DNA of 64,000 nucleotides from NCBI RefSeq assembly GCF_024347455.1, contig NZ_AP025483.1:2542001-2606000 (forward strand), given 5' to 3'. Both the position numbers and the translations under genes were made by a program. The notes beneath the pieces were generated by a model. The model ran no database searches. It saw only the letters and a program-made list of their open reading frames with translations, and had not been told where the DNA came from. Below, in pieces: positions 1 to 9,267 of the stretch (positions are counted from its first letter, which is position 1; each line of letters starts with the position of its first letter). This DNA comes from Vibrio echinoideorum (GTDB taxonomy: Bacteria; Pseudomonadota; Gammaproteobacteria; Enterobacterales; Vibrionaceae).

Positions 1-338
1 CGTATTGGAAGTTGCCCGTTGGAAGATCATCAAAATCTAGCTCATCGATTTCAGAACTAAAATCAAACGACTCATCAATAAAATCTTCAGCTTCTTCAAT
101 AGAGCCTTGGTAACCAGTTAGATGTGCAATTTCGGCAAGCTTACCTGCACCCAACACATTCTGTCGTTGAGATGAATTATGGTGTTGCGATTGCGTACCA
201 ACGACTTTAAACCCTAGGGTTGACACTAAGCGAGCAAGTTCGGCAAGAGACTCTTTTGCTTCGTCACCTTTAAAATCCGGTGTCGTAATAGAAATAAGTA
301 AAGCGTTATTCGCCGCTGGTTTTGCTGTTAGTTTCATG
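1..338 (-). CDS. HflX-like GTPase, N-terminal fragment
   Basis: The reading frame starts at an ATG at 338 and runs off the left edge of the window, so only about 112 residues are visible. They contain the HflX-type N-terminal pattern: an opening beta strand (ALLISITTPDF), an ESLAELARLVSTLGF helix, VVGTQSQ, and QRQNVLGAGKLAEI, which matches the family's GKGKxxEI-type motif. A strongly acidic stretch (residues about 80-107) follows where typical HflX is more compact. The G domain with Walker A lies outside the window. HflX proteins are ribosome-associated GTPases. The standard hflX of gamma-proteobacteria sits beside hfq, so this is probably a second, divergent copy. Assignment is by motif memory only. 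Confidence 0.65.
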
Positions 339-521
339 TATTCTTCTGTTTATGCACCAAAGTGCAACCTAGTTTTTGATCTAAAGTAGTGTGATCCTAC
401 GCGTTTCTACGTCAGCTTTATAGAGCTAAGGGATACTAAATCACGATATTATTGCAGTAGAAGCATATATATCGTTTATCCCTCTGTTTTTATAAGGAAT
501 AAAAAGCAAGTATAGACAACG

Positions 522-569
522 AAAAAGGCAGCATCACGTTATTTATTACTAACTGGTGATACTGCCTTT
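522..569 (-). terminator. Rho-independent terminator after the sugar ABC operon
   Basis: On the minus strand the arms GGCAG-T-ATCAC and GTGAT-G-CTGCC pair around an AT-rich loop and are followed by five T residues. It lies about 60 bases beyond the stop of the ATPase gene and before the HflX-like gene. The rest of 339-630 holds the presumed HflX promoter region and a small TGCAC/GTGCA inverted repeat near its start codon. Confidence 0.75.
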
Positions 570-630
570 AATTTAGACATGAACTTTGATTGTTAAACTA
601 ACTCAGCAACTAAAAGTTAGAAGTTAGAAG

Positions 631-1743
631 TTAGAAATCAATTCTCGCTTCAGTCTGAGCATCAAAGAACACGGCTTTCGATAGGTCAAAATGCAGGGGC
701 GCCATTTGCCCAACCGACACTTCAAACTCTGGCGACAAACGACACGCCACTTCTTGGTCGTTAACTTTGACCATCGCGATAGTATCTGGCCCTGTCGGTT
801 CCAATACCTCTAGTTGTAAGTCTAGTTTTGTTGAAGCAGAAACATCATCACTTGGCTGCTCAGTAATATGCTCAGGACGTAGCCCTATCACCAACTCTTT
901 GCCATCTTGGTCACGCATACTCTGTGGCAATCGGATGTGGTGTTCTTGTTCGGCAGTACCCACCACTTTGATGATCGGGTTTTGCTCATCATCCAAGTCC
1001 ACCATGGTTTTAATGAAGTTCATTGATGGTGAGCCCATAAAGCCCGCTACGAACATGTTGTTTGGCTTGGTGTAGATCTCTTGTGGTGTACCTAACTGCT
1101 GCAGTTCACCGTCTTTCATTACTGCGATGCGATCAGCGAGTGTCATCGCTTCGATCTGATCATGAGTTACATAAACAATCGTGGTGTTGAGCTTCTGATG
1201 CAGGCGTTTAATCTGATGACGCATCTCAACACGCAACTTGGCATCCAAGTTAGAAAGCGGCTCATCAAATAGATACAGCTTAGGACGACGAGCCAGAGCG
1301 CGGCCCATCGCGACACGTTGACGTTGGCCACCAGAAAGTTGTGACGGTTTACGATCCAGTAACTGTTCGATTTGCAGCATTTCTGCCACTCGATTAACTT
1401 CGGCATCAATCTCTTGTTGAGGCATCTTACGAATCTTCAGACCAAAGGCGATATTGCCACGCACCGTCATGTTTGGATAAAGCGCGTAAGACTGGAATAC
1501 CATCGCAATGTCGCGATCTTTGGGCTCAACCTGCGCCACGTCTATGCCATCAATTACAATCTCACCCGAGCTAATATTCTCTAGCCCAGCGATGGTGTTC
1601 ATTAAAGTGGATTTGCCACACCCCGAAGGGCCGACAAGTATCAAAAATTCCCCCGAATCGATACTAATGTCGATGCCCTTTAACGTTTCGTTGTCCGCGT
1701 TGCGATAGGTTTTACGGATCTGTTTTAAATCTAATGTTGCCAT
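631..1743 (-). CDS. gtsD: sugar ABC transporter ATP-binding protein (GtsD/MalK type)
   Basis: This is the energising subunit of a carbohydrate importer on the inner face of the membrane. The 370 residues show Walker A GPSGCGKS (38-45), the Q loop in [10 protein letters not shown], the signature LSGGQ (136-140), Walker B LYLFDEP (156-162) and the H-loop histidine 194. After about residue 235 follows the TOBE regulatory domain usual for MalK/UgpC proteins. It is last in the operon, six bases after the second permease. Naming as GtsD rests on the neighbouring binding protein, since MalK-type ATPases are alike and some serve several transporters. Three tandem 7-base units abut the stop codon. Confidence 0.8.
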   Translation of the reverse strand: MATLDLKQIRKTYRNADNETLKGIDISIDSGEFLILVGPSGCGKSTLMNTIAGLENISSGEIVIDGIDVAQVEPKDRDIAMVFQSYALYPNMTVRGNIAFGLKIRKMPQQEIDAEVNRVAEMLQIEQLLDRKPSQLSGGQRQRVAMGRALARRPKLYLFDEPLSNLDAKLRVEMRHQIKRLHQKLNTTIVYVTHDQIEAMTLADRIAVMKDGELQQLGTPQEIYTKPNNMFVAGFMGSPSMNFIKTMVDLDDEQNPIIKVVGTAEQEHHIRLPQSMRDQDGKELVIGLRPEHITEQPSDDVSASTKLDLQLEVLEPTGPDTIAMVKVNDQEVACRLSPEFEVSVGQMAPLHFDLSKAVFFDAQTEARIDF

Positions 1744-1749
1744 GGGTAA

Positions 1750-2607
1750 TTATCCTTTTACTGATCCTGCCGTTAGGCCACGAACAAAATATTTTCCTGC
1801 GAAGACATACACCAACAGCGTTGGCAGTGCGGCGATAATCGCTGCGGCCATGTCGACGTTATATTCCTTAACGCCAGTGCTGGTATTGACCAAGTTATTT
1901 AATGCCACGGTAATCGGCTGTGTATCTGAGCCGGAATAGACCACTCCGAACAAGAAGTCATTCCAAATCGCGGTGAATTGCCAGATCACCGTCACCATGA
2001 TGATTGGCGTTGAGATCGGTAATAAAATCTTGAAGAAAATCGTAAAGAAGCCTGCACCATCGAGTTTTGCCGCCTTGATCAATTCATCAGGAATCGAGAT
2101 ATAGAAGTTACGGAAAAACAGAGTGGTAAACGCCATGCCGTAGATAACGTGCACAATCACCAAGCCGATAGTTGTGTTCGCTAGCCCCATCTTGCCGAGC
2201 ATGGTTGCCATTGGTAGTAGCACCACTTGGAATGGGATGAAGCAACCAAACAACAGCAAGCTGAAGAACAGATTCGAGCCTCGGAATTGCCATTTCGTCA
2301 CTACATAGCCATTGAATGCACCGAGCAATGTTGAAATCGCAACCGCAGGAATCACCATTTGGAAAGAGTTCCAGAAGTAGCCTTTGATACCTTCACATTT
2401 CACACCCGTACAGGCGGTATCCCACGCTTTATACCAAGCATCGAACACCCACTCTTTCGGCAAGCTCATCAGGTTGCCCGCCTTGATATCAGGCAGAGTT
2501 TTGAATGAAGTGAGCGCCATCACGAATAATGGCATTAGGTACACTAAACAGAAGAAAAGCAGTGCTGAATAAATAAAGACTCGAGCAAAGTTGATGTTAT
2601 TCATCAT
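1750..2607 (-). CDS. gtsC: sugar ABC transporter permease (GtsC/MalG type)
   Basis: An inner-membrane permease of 285 residues with six predicted transmembrane segments, the first at about residues 10-32. The EAA loop that docks on the ATPase is visible at residues 174-198 (DELIKAAKLDGAG...). A short cysteine-containing extracytoplasmic stretch (about 65-75, CTGVKCEG) lies between the first two segments. The start overlaps the stop of the upstream permease by four bases (ATGA), a sign of translational coupling. It forms the heterodimeric channel with the gtsB product. Confidence 0.8.
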   Translation of the reverse strand: MMNNINFARVFIYSALLFFCLVYLMPLFVMALTSFKTLPDIKAGNLMSLPKEWVFDAWYKAWDTACTGVKCEGIKGYFWNSFQMVIPAVAISTLLGAFNGYVVTKWQFRGSNLFFSLLLFGCFIPFQVVLLPMATMLGKMGLANTTIGLVIVHVIYGMAFTTLFFRNFYISIPDELIKAAKLDGAGFFTIFFKILLPISTPIIMVTVIWQFTAIWNDFLFGVVYSGSDTQPITVALNNLVNTSTGVKEYNVDMAAAIIAALPTLLVYVFAGKYFVRGLTAGSVKG

Positions 2608-3542
2608 GACTTTTTCTCCCTAAGTTCAGAGTAAAGATAAGGCACGAGAATCGCTAAAATGCCGGCAAGCATCATCATGGCGCTGGCAGCACCAAGGCCG
2701 ATTTGACCACGAGTAAAGGAGTGTGCGTACATGAATAGAGCAGGAAGATCCGATGAATAACCTGGGCCACCCGCCGTCATTGCCGTAACAAGGTCAAAGC
2801 TCTTAATTGCAATGTGAGAAGTAATGATCACCGCACTGAAAACCACAGGGCGCAAGCAAGGTAAAATGATTTTGAGATAGATAGTGGGTAAGCTTGCTCC
2901 ATCAATTTGTGCCGCTTTAATGATTGATGAATCGATACCGCGCAGCCCCGCTAAGAACATTGCCATCACGAAACCTGAAGACTGCCAAAGTGCTGCGATA
3001 ACCAAGGTGTAGACCGACATTTCTGAATTGACGAGCCAATCGAACCTGAAGTCAGTAAAACCCCAGTCATGCATCAGTTTTTCAATACCAAGACCCGGAT
3101 TAAGAATCCATTTCCACGCCGTACCCGTCACGATGAACGACAACGCCATTGGGTATAAATAGATGGTACGAATCGCGCCTTCTTGGCGGATGTTCTGGTC
3201 AAGTAATACTGCTAAGCCAACACCTAGCAAGATAGCAATCGCCATGAATAGAAAACCAAACACACCGAGGTTGGTAATTGAGGTTATCCAACGATCGTTG
3301 TCCATCAGCTTTTCGTATTGGGTTAAACCAACGAAGTTAAAGCTAGGCAGAAATCGAGAGTTGGTGAACGACAATGCGGCCGTCCAAAATATATAACCGT
3401 AGATGCACACCACGGTCACTAACGCAGTTGGCGCCAGTACAATTTTAGGTAACCAATGTTGTAACCTGTCAGCAAAACTTGGTTTTGGCGCAGGTTGGCT
3501 CCTTGTGGATTTTGGAGTCGACTCAGTCAAAACATGCTCCAT
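2604..3542 (-). CDS. gtsB: sugar ABC transporter permease (GtsB/MalF type)
   Basis: An inner-membrane permease of 312 residues with a basic, proline-rich cytoplasmic N-terminus (residues 1-30), then membrane segments beginning near 34-58. The EAA loop at residues 203-228 (IDSSIIKAAQIDGAS...) is the ATPase docking site. It lacks the long periplasmic P2 loop of enterobacterial MalF, which fits the short MalF relatives of monosaccharide importers. It lies between the binding-protein gene, 181 bases upstream, and the second permease, which it overlaps by four bases. Confidence 0.8.
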   Translation of the reverse strand: MEHVLTESTPKSTRSQPAPKPSFADRLQHWLPKIVLAPTALVTVVCIYGYIFWTAALSFTNSRFLPSFNFVGLTQYEKLMDNDRWITSITNLGVFGFLFMAIAILLGVGLAVLLDQNIRQEGAIRTIYLYPMALSFIVTGTAWKWILNPGLGIEKLMHDWGFTDFRFDWLVNSEMSVYTLVIAALWQSSGFVMAMFLAGLRGIDSSIIKAAQIDGASLPTIYLKIILPCLRPVVFSAVIITSHIAIKSFDLVTAMTAGGPGYSSDLPALFMYAHSFTRGQIGLGAASAMMMLAGILAILVPYLYSELREKKS

Positions 3543-3670
3543 AACTTATCCTTGTTGCACAATCGAGCCAATGGCTTACCTTTCGGCACCACATCAGCAT
3601 CACGCATATCAGAATTAGAAGTGAAGAGCAGATAGACTCCCTACGAGCCTACCCACCCTGGGGGTTCGAT

Positions 3671-3713
3671 AAAGCAACACATCCCGTCACTCACGTGCGT
3701 TGTGCGTTGCTTA
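3671..3713 (-). promoter_or_regulatory. hairpin between binding-protein and permease genes
   Basis: The arms AAGCAAC...ACA and TGT...GTTGCTT form a stem of about ten pairs with a two-base bulge just after the gtsA stop codon. No T tract follows, so it is more likely an mRNA-stabilising or attenuating hairpin, as often seen after binding-protein genes that need more product than the permeases. The role is inferred from position. Confidence 0.45.
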
Positions 3714-3723
3714 TCAAGTTAGA

Positions 3724-4971
3724 TTAGATAGCGGCTTTCACTGCTTTAGCTAACTTAGCTGCCGCTTGTTTAGGATCGGCATCTTTATCATTGAAGAAAT
3801 TGGTCACTACGTCATAGATAGCGCCTTGAGCGTAGCTTGTTGTCGCTAGGCCGTGAGCCATACTCGGAACAAGATCGCTCGATTCAGCACTCGCTTTGAA
3901 GGTAGCCATTGAGTCCAGCGCACATTGGTCGAATTTAGACATGTCCATATCTAGACGTACAGGGATAGAACCTTTGTTAAGGTTGAAGACTTCTTGGAAG
4001 TCTTTGGTAAGAATGGTTTTCGCTAGGTCTTGTTGCGCTTTTTGGTTCTCTTTGTCACTTAATTCAAAGAACGCAAAGCTATCGATGTTGAAAGTGAACT
4101 GACCGTCAGTGCCAGGTGCTGGTGCACAAATGTAATCTTTACCTGGTACTTTGCCTGCTGCAGTAAACTCACCTTTTGCCCAGTCACCCATGATCTGCAT
4201 CGCGGCTTCGCCATTGATAACCATCGAGGTTGCTACGTTCCAATCACGACCTGGAGAGTTGCTGTCGATGTAATCACGCATCTTTTTAAACTTGGTGAAC
4301 ACTTCCACCATTTTGTCGCCAGATAACACGTCCATATCAAGTTCTACGAACGCTTTGTTGTAATCTTCACTGCCTAGTACGTCGAGAGCCACGGCTTCGA
4401 ATACCGTCGCGTCTTGCCAAGGTTGACCACCGTGAGCCAGTGGAATAAAGCCAGCTGCTTTAATCTTGTCTGCAGCAACAAAGAACTCATCTAATGTAGT
4501 CGGAACCGTAACGCCTGATTTTTCTAAAACAACAGGGTTAGCCCAAAGCCAGTTAACACGGTGAACGTTGACAGGAACCGCGACATATTCGCCATCCCAC
4601 TTCATCACTTTAGTGACGACTTCTGGTAGTAGTTCATCCCACTGTTCTTGTTTCGCAGTTGCATCGAGAGACGTTAGAAAACCTAAACCACCCCACTCTT
4701 GAATATCATGACCTTTAATCTGCGCGGCAGATGGAGGATTGCCCGATACTGCTCGCGTTTTCAAAACAGTCATCGCACTTTCACCGCCGCCACCAGCAAC
4801 AGCAAAATCTTTCCAAGTATGGCCTTGTTCTTCAATCATCTCTTTCAGTACCGCTGCGGATTTCGCTTCGCCACCGGCAGTCCACCAGTGAAGCACTTCC
4901 ACTTCACCGGCTTGAGAAAATGTTGAGGCAGCAAGAAGAGATAGAGTAAGTAGGGTTTTATTGATTTTCAT
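3724..4971 (-). CDS. gtsA: periplasmic glucose-type sugar-binding protein (GtsA-like)
   Basis: The solute-binding protein of the importer, 415 residues, with a signal peptide ([22 protein letters not shown], cleavage near 21). It has the family-1 sugar-binding signature and, from memory, strong likeness to Pseudomonas GtsA and the Thermus glucose-binding protein: [62 protein letters not shown] and PGRDWNVA. Tryptophans in HWW and NWLW are likely sugar-stacking residues. Two cysteines (in DYICAP and FDQCAL) may form a disulfide. It heads the operon gtsABCD and is followed by a hairpin. Glucose or mannose is the likely ligand, but specificity is inferred. Confidence 0.8.
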   Translation of the reverse strand: MKINKTLLTLSLLAASTFSQAGEVEVLHWWTAGGEAKSAAVLKEMIEEQGHTWKDFAVAGGGGESAMTVLKTRAVSGNPPSAAQIKGHDIQEWGGLGFLTSLDATAKQEQWDELLPEVVTKVMKWDGEYVAVPVNVHRVNWLWANPVVLEKSGVTVPTTLDEFFVAADKIKAAGFIPLAHGGQPWQDATVFEAVALDVLGSEDYNKAFVELDMDVLSGDKMVEVFTKFKKMRDYIDSNSPGRDWNVATSMVINGEAAMQIMGDWAKGEFTAAGKVPGKDYICAPAPGTDGQFTFNIDSFAFFELSDKENQKAQQDLAKTILTKDFQEVFNLNKGSIPVRLDMDMSKFDQCALDSMATFKASAESSDLVPSMAHGLATTSYAQGAIYDVVTNFFNDKDADPKQAAAKLAKAVKAAI

Positions 4972-4990
4972 TATAATCTTCCATGTTTAG

Positions 4991-5005
4991 CGGACTCGAC
5001 GTCCG
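4991..5005 (-). promoter_or_regulatory. perfect inverted repeat in the gtsA leader
   Basis: CGGAC-TCGAC-GTCCG, five-base arms, lies about 20 bases before the gtsA start and just upstream of its GGAAG ribosome-binding site. It could be an operator or a small leader hairpin affecting translation. Only the symmetry is seen. Confidence 0.35.
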
Positions 5006-5063
5006 GTTCAATAAAGAGTCTACTTACTTTGATTTTTAGGATTGAAACAAAAGGTAAGACTTA

Positions 5064-5081
5064 TGTAACACAATTGTTACA
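5064..5081 (-). promoter_or_regulatory. perfect 18-base palindrome before gtsA, candidate operator
   Basis: TGTAACACAATTGTTACA has seven-base arms (TGTAACA/TGTTACA) around CAAT. It ends exactly where the stop codon of the histidine-kinase gene begins and lies about 95 bases upstream of gtsA. It lacks the T tract of a terminator and the GTGA core of a CRP site. It is a plausible site for the adjacent response regulator or another repressor/activator of the transporter. Confidence 0.45.
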
Positions 5082-6527
5082 TTACACTTCTAAGCCTCTT
5101 GGTATATAGACTTTGGCTTCTAAGCCACCTGGAGAGGAGTTGCGAATAATGAGATCTCCGCCGTGTCCATGCAAAATATTGCGACAGATCCCGAGCCCTA
5201 AACCGTGTCCTTGGTCATCCGTAGCCAACCTAAAGTAGGGTTCGAAAACCAACTCTAACTTGTCTTCAGGAATACCTTTGCCGTGGTCTTGAATCGTCAC
5301 AATGACCCACATAGAATCACTGCTGATATCCACCTCAGCTGATTGTCCATATTTCACAGCATTATCGATAAGATTAGTAAGCACGCGTTTGATCGCTAGC
5401 GGTTTGGCAACCAAAGGCTCAATCACTGCAGGTTCAAACTCGACCTGAGTTTGGTATTGATTGTGTAGTTCAATCACAGAGAGCATCATCTCGTTAAGAT
5501 CGATAATGGCATTATTTTCATGAAGGTCGGTGTCTCTGACCGCTTGTAATGCACCCTTCACCATCATCTCAAGCTCATCCAGATCTTTGTTAAACTTGTC
5601 TTTTTTCACTTCGCTTTCCAACAACTCAGCACGCAGCCTGAGTCGGGTGATTGGTGTCTTCAAGTCATGAGAGATAGCCGAGAACAAATGCTCACGGTCG
5701 GCAACATAACGACGAATCCGTTGCTGCATGCGATTAAAGGCTCGGGTTGCGGTGACCAGTTCAGTCGCCCCCTCTTCTTTCAATTGGGGTTGCTGAATAT
5801 CCATACTCATTTCATTGGCTGCTCTTGCTAACTTTTTGAGAGGTCGCACTTGGCGACGAATCATCAAGTAAGTCAGCACTAGTAGAATGAGTGTTGAAGA
5901 AACTAAGAAGATCACCTGCTCCCTGCCAAGAATCGTATCGTCGAGCTTTACGTATGGCGCAGGCAACAATGCCGCAATGTACACCCATTCGTGACTGGCT
6001 AATTCAATCTGAACAACCAAGATAGGTGGATTAAGAGGCTCTAGCGTTAGCGTATGATGCGCCCATGATCGTGGGAGATCGCTTAAGTAGATGTCGTTTT
6101 TAAGCAAGCGAAGGTGTTCAGGTCGAGAGAAATCAACCCGCACTGACGCCACTTTATTGAGTTTGCTACTCAAAACACTTTCTATGGCTTCAATCGAGGC
6201 GGTTTTTAAGCGGGTATCGGGGATCGGTTCAACGATCAAAGCCTCTTTATTGAAAGAAACGAAGAAGCGCGTACCGCCCATATTGCGGATCTGATCCAGC
6301 ACGATATGGCGATATTTAACGGGCAGAGATTGGAAGAAAGTCACCGTTGAGGCAAACATGTTCGCCATGCTCGAAGAGGCAGAACGAATACCCTCCAGTT
6401 CTTTGTGCTTGGATTCGCTATACCAAATAGACGTTGCGATACCCTGAGCGATCACCACCGCTAACAGCGTCAGCAACAAGGTTCTTGCGACCAAAGAGTT
6501 TGGCTTTAACCTGCTCAACCAGTTCAT
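5082..6527 (-). CDS. sensor histidine kinase, GtrS-like
   Basis: A membrane histidine kinase of 481 residues. Transmembrane segments lie at about 14-34 and 205-224, flanking a periplasmic sensor domain that includes RNMGGTRFFVSFN. A HAMP region follows (about 225-275). The H-box SAISHDLKTPITRLR carries the phospho-accepting His287. The N-box NLIDNAVKYG is at 385-394, G1 DHGKG at 414-418 and G2 GHGLGLG near 440-446. It is encoded between its response regulator and the gtsA operon. In Pseudomonas, GtrS/GltR controls the same type of transporter in response to sugar acids, so a similar role is inferred. Its start codon lies inside a 14-base tandem repeat. Confidence 0.8.
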   Translation of the reverse strand: MNWLSRLKPNSLVARTLLLTLLAVVIAQGIATSIWYSESKHKELEGIRSASSSMANMFASTVTFFQSLPVKYRHIVLDQIRNMGGTRFFVSFNKEALIVEPIPDTRLKTASIEAIESVLSSKLNKVASVRVDFSRPEHLRLLKNDIYLSDLPRSWAHHTLTLEPLNPPILVVQIELASHEWVYIAALLPAPYVKLDDTILGREQVIFLVSSTLILLVLTYLMIRRQVRPLKKLARAANEMSMDIQQPQLKEEGATELVTATRAFNRMQQRIRRYVADREHLFSAISHDLKTPITRLRLRAELLESEVKKDKFNKDLDELEMMVKGALQAVRDTDLHENNAIIDLNEMMLSVIELHNQYQTQVEFEPAVIEPLVAKPLAIKRVLTNLIDNAVKYGQSAEVDISSDSMWVIVTIQDHGKGIPEDKLELVFEPYFRLATDDQGHGLGLGICRNILHGHGGDLIIRNSSPGGLEAKVYIPRGLEV

Positions 6528-6588
6528 ACGAGATACTTCATACAGAATACTTCATTGGAAATACTTAATCAGCATTACTTCATTAACA
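6519..6588. repeat. 14-base tandem repeat at the kinase start
   Basis: Four clear units begin at 6533, 6547, 6561 and 6575 (ATACTTCAT, ATACTTCAT, ATACTTAAT, TTACTTCAT plus five variable bases). A weaker fifth unit at 6519 contains the kinase ATG on the minus strand. The array fills most of the 72-base gap between the regulator and kinase genes. Confidence 0.7.
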
Positions 6589-6599
6589 ATAGGTCATGC

Positions 6600-7328
6600 T
6601 TAGTGCTCATACTGGACAGGCACAGCAAGAATGTAGCCATTGCCGCGCATGGTTTTGATGTAGTGAGGGTATTTACCGCTGTCACCCAATCGGCTTCTCA
6701 GGCGACTAAGCTGCACGTCAATTCCACGCTCAAAAGGCAGCGCTTCTCGGCCTCTGGTTGCGAAAGAGATAGTATCTCGGTCGAGAACTTCGTTAGGACG
6801 AGTTAAGAACAGCATTAACAAAGAAAAGTCACTGCCCGACAAGTCCATCTCTTCTGCGTTTTCATTATGGGAGATCCGATGCGCGAGAGTATCAAGCGTC
6901 CAATCACCAAAAATAATCTGCTTTGGTAGTGCATCACTCGGCTTGTCATCCACCACTTGAACACGTCGTAATAACGCTTTGATTCGAGCCATTAACTGAC
7001 GAGGGCTAAACGGCTTGGCGATGTAGTCATCGGCACCAATTTCTAAGCCGATGATCTGGTCGGTTTCATCCGAGACTGCAGTCAGCATGATGATAGGCAC
7101 ATTCGATTGCTTGCGTACTCGTTGGCACAAGGTAAAACCATCATCACCGGGTAGCATCACATCAAGCAGAATCAGATCGGGATAACCTTGGTTTTGCAGG
7201 TGGGTCTCTAGTTCAACACCGTCTCCCACAGAAGATACATCGAAACCAGATTTTGTTAGGTACTCTTCCAGCAGCTCGCGGATTTCTTGATCATCATCCA
7301 CCACGAGAATTCGAGTATTTGTTGGCAT
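6600..7328 (-). CDS. OmpR-family response regulator, GltR-like
   Basis: A DNA-binding response regulator of 242 residues. The receiver domain has the acidic pocket DDD (11-13), phospho-accepting Asp56 (LILLDVMLPGDDG), the conserved Thr in MLTA and Lys105 in DYIAKPF. The winged-helix output domain (about 140-238) ends with RGIDVQLSRLRSRLG and IKTMRGNGYILA, the recognition-helix region of the OmpR/PhoB class. It is first in a regulator-kinase pair directly upstream of the sugar importer. Assignment as GltR-like is by gene context and general resemblance. Confidence 0.8.
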   Translation of the reverse strand: MPTNTRILVVDDDQEIRELLEEYLTKSGFDVSSVGDGVELETHLQNQGYPDLILLDVMLPGDDGFTLCQRVRKQSNVPIIMLTAVSDETDQIIGLEIGADDYIAKPFSPRQLMARIKALLRRVQVVDDKPSDALPKQIIFGDWTLDTLAHRISHNENAEEMDLSGSDFSLLMLFLTRPNEVLDRDTISFATRGREALPFERGIDVQLSRLRSRLGDSGKYPHYIKTMRGNGYILAVPVQYEH

Positions 7329-7379
7329 CGCCCAAACCTATTAAATTTACAACTTATTCACATAGTGTATAGGCTGGCC

Positions 7380-7410
7380 GATTATTTGATTATTGACATG
7401 TTTGTAAAGT
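7380..7410 (-). promoter_or_regulatory. possible sigma-70 promoter of the two-component genes
   Basis: On the minus strand TTTACA is followed after 16 bases by AATAAT, about 55 bases before the regulator start codon. Both hexamers are near consensus, but the region is AT-rich, so this is only a candidate. The 157-base gap to selO otherwise holds a weak GGTCAC/GTGATC hairpin at 7431-7448 that may end selO transcripts. Confidence 0.35.
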
Positions 7411-7485
7411 TAGAAGAACGAACAGATAAAGATCACATCTTAGTGACCTCTACCTGTACTTAGCGACTCAAAGAATCATCGAAGG

Positions 7486-8943
7486 TTAAGAGGAACAGCT
7501 GATTTCCATCGCTTTACCCCACTCAGGAGGCAACGCAGCAAGGTGTTCGTAGTCAGGGTGTTCTGCGTATGGGTCTTCCAGTACCTCCATTAATGCTTCA
7601 ATATCACTGCTATCACCACGCTCGGCTTTATCTATCGCAAGCTGAGCTAGGTAGTTTCTAAGGATGTATTTAGGGTTTACCTGTCTCATCTTTTCGCAGC
7701 GCTCTGTCACTGAACGGTCTTCCAATTCGCAGCGTTGTAAATAGTTATCTACCCACAATTTTGCTGCATCTCGATCAATAATCAGGTCAATCACTTCCTG
7801 CGGCAACAAGGTATCTAGGTTCGACAGCGTTCTAAAGAACCTTGGATAATCGACTTTGTTTTGCGACATCAGCTCGAACATAGATTCAAACAAGCGAGTG
7901 TCACCTTCCTGTTTGGAAAGTAGCCCCAACTTATGACGCATCAGTTGACTGAAATAACCATTCATTTGAGGTTCGTATTGTTCGAGTGCAGCCTCAAGTT
8001 CGGCTTTATCCACCAGCGGCGAAAGTGAGTGCGCCAGTGCCGACAGATTCCAAAGCCCTATTCTTGGTTGCTGATTAAAGGCATAACGACCTTGGTAATC
8101 CGAGTGATTACAGATCAATCTTGGGTCGTATTCATCAAGGAACGCGAATGGGCCATAATCGAAGGTTTGCCCGATAATCGACATGTTATCTGTGTTCATC
8201 ACCCCGTGAGCAAACCCATTGGCTTGCCACAATGCGACCATCTCAGCAGTACGATCAACAATCTCATTAAACATGGCAGCGTAGGGTTTTTCTTCATCGA
8301 GGCATTCTGGGAAGTGCCATTCGATGACTTTGTCGGCCAATAATTTATGTTCTGCCAACTGATTGGTATAAAACAGGTGTTCAAAGTGACCGAAACGAAT
8401 ATGCGATTCAGCAGCGCGCACCAATAATGCACCCCACTCTTGCTTCTCACGGTAAACAGGCGTGTCACTGGTCATCATAGCCAGCGCACGTGTGGTTGGG
8501 ATATTAAGCCCCGCCATTGCTTCGCTACATAGATACTCACGAACCGTCGAGCGAATAACTGCGCGACCATCGCCCATACGTGAATATGGCGTTTTACCCG
8601 CACCTTTCAGGTGTAAATCGAACGTTTCGCCATTTTTAGCGACAATTTGCGCTAATAACAGCCCTCTTCCATCACCTAAATCAGGGTTATAAGAGCCAAA
8701 CTGATGGCCTGCGTATTTCATTGCTACCGGTGAGAATTGCTCAGGTTCAACATTGCCAGATAACGTCTCAAGCAATTCCTCAGAAGCATCTTCAAATGAC
8801 GGAAAGCCGAGCTCACTCGCAAGGTTATGGTTCCATGCAAGCCATTGAACATTGCTGAGCGGTGTAGGTTGAATTGGGGTATAGAACAATCGAGGTAATG
8901 CAGTAAATCGATTGTTAAATGAAATAGAATCCCAGACAGACAT
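7486..8943 (-). CDS. selO: protein adenylyltransferase SelO (YdiU/UPF0061)
   Basis: A 485-residue pseudokinase-fold enzyme that transfers AMP from ATP to protein side chains and takes part in the oxidative stress response. The family hallmarks are present: [48 protein letters not shown], and [20 protein letters not shown] with the metal-binding Asn/Asp. The C-terminus EISCSS keeps the cysteine that is selenocysteine in animal homologues and that forms a redox disulfide in E. coli. An upstream in-frame codon would add 18 residues, but [13 protein letters not shown] at 8943 matches the family start. The length is normal (E. coli 478). Confidence 0.92.
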   Translation of the reverse strand: MSVWDSISFNNRFTALPRLFYTPIQPTPLSNVQWLAWNHNLASELGFPSFEDASEELLETLSGNVEPEQFSPVAMKYAGHQFGSYNPDLGDGRGLLLAQIVAKNGETFDLHLKGAGKTPYSRMGDGRAVIRSTVREYLCSEAMAGLNIPTTRALAMMTSDTPVYREKQEWGALLVRAAESHIRFGHFEHLFYTNQLAEHKLLADKVIEWHFPECLDEEKPYAAMFNEIVDRTAEMVALWQANGFAHGVMNTDNMSIIGQTFDYGPFAFLDEYDPRLICNHSDYQGRYAFNQQPRIGLWNLSALAHSLSPLVDKAELEAALEQYEPQMNGYFSQLMRHKLGLLSKQEGDTRLFESMFELMSQNKVDYPRFFRTLSNLDTLLPQEVIDLIIDRDAAKLWVDNYLQRCELEDRSVTERCEKMRQVNPKYILRNYLAQLAIDKAERGDSSDIEALMEVLEDPYAEHPDYEHLAALPPEWGKAMEISCSS

Positions 8944-9252
8944 GAGAGGCACACTGTAGATAAAAGATAACTTAAGATTATCACAGTTTGGTAACAACTT
9001 CAGAGCAGGTTACATGTCTAGCTTGTTAAGAGAAGGCGACTTGGTTGCTTTGCGAAAAGAAGGAGTTTACTCAGAGAAAATCGCTACTAACTAGAAAGTG
9101 GCTATTTAGAAGAAAGTGGATGCTAATAAAAATAGTTACTAGGAAAAAGCTAAGTGGCTAGCCTGATGAGAAAAGCCACATTTACGAGAGGAAGAGTTCT
9201 AACTTTGAAGACTTTTTGAAAAGTGTATTCATAATAAAAACTAAAAATATAG

Positions 9253-9267
9253 AGCCATAAAATGACT
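9253..9267 (-). terminator. weak terminator after the small membrane peptide gene
   Basis: On the minus strand AGTCAT-TTT-ATGGCT forms a six-pair hairpin overlapping the TAG stop and is followed by a T-rich run. It is weak, but its place is exact. The stretch 8944-9252 has no convincing gene. It contains the selO promoter region and a GTGGCT/AGCCAC inverted repeat at 9154-9179. Confidence 0.35.

Noticed and set aside
5064..5081. Reading the palindrome as a CRP site or a kinase-gene terminator
   Set aside because: It lacks the TGTGA/TCACA cores and has no T tract after the stem.
6519..6588. Interpreting the short tandem arrays as a CRISPR
   Set aside because: Units are 14-21 bases, directly adjacent without unique spacers, and no cas genes are present in the window.
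7431..7448. Terminator for selO
   Set aside because: The GGTCAC/GTGATC stem has only six pairs with a G-T pair and a poor T tail; mentioned in the promoter entry but not called as a terminator.
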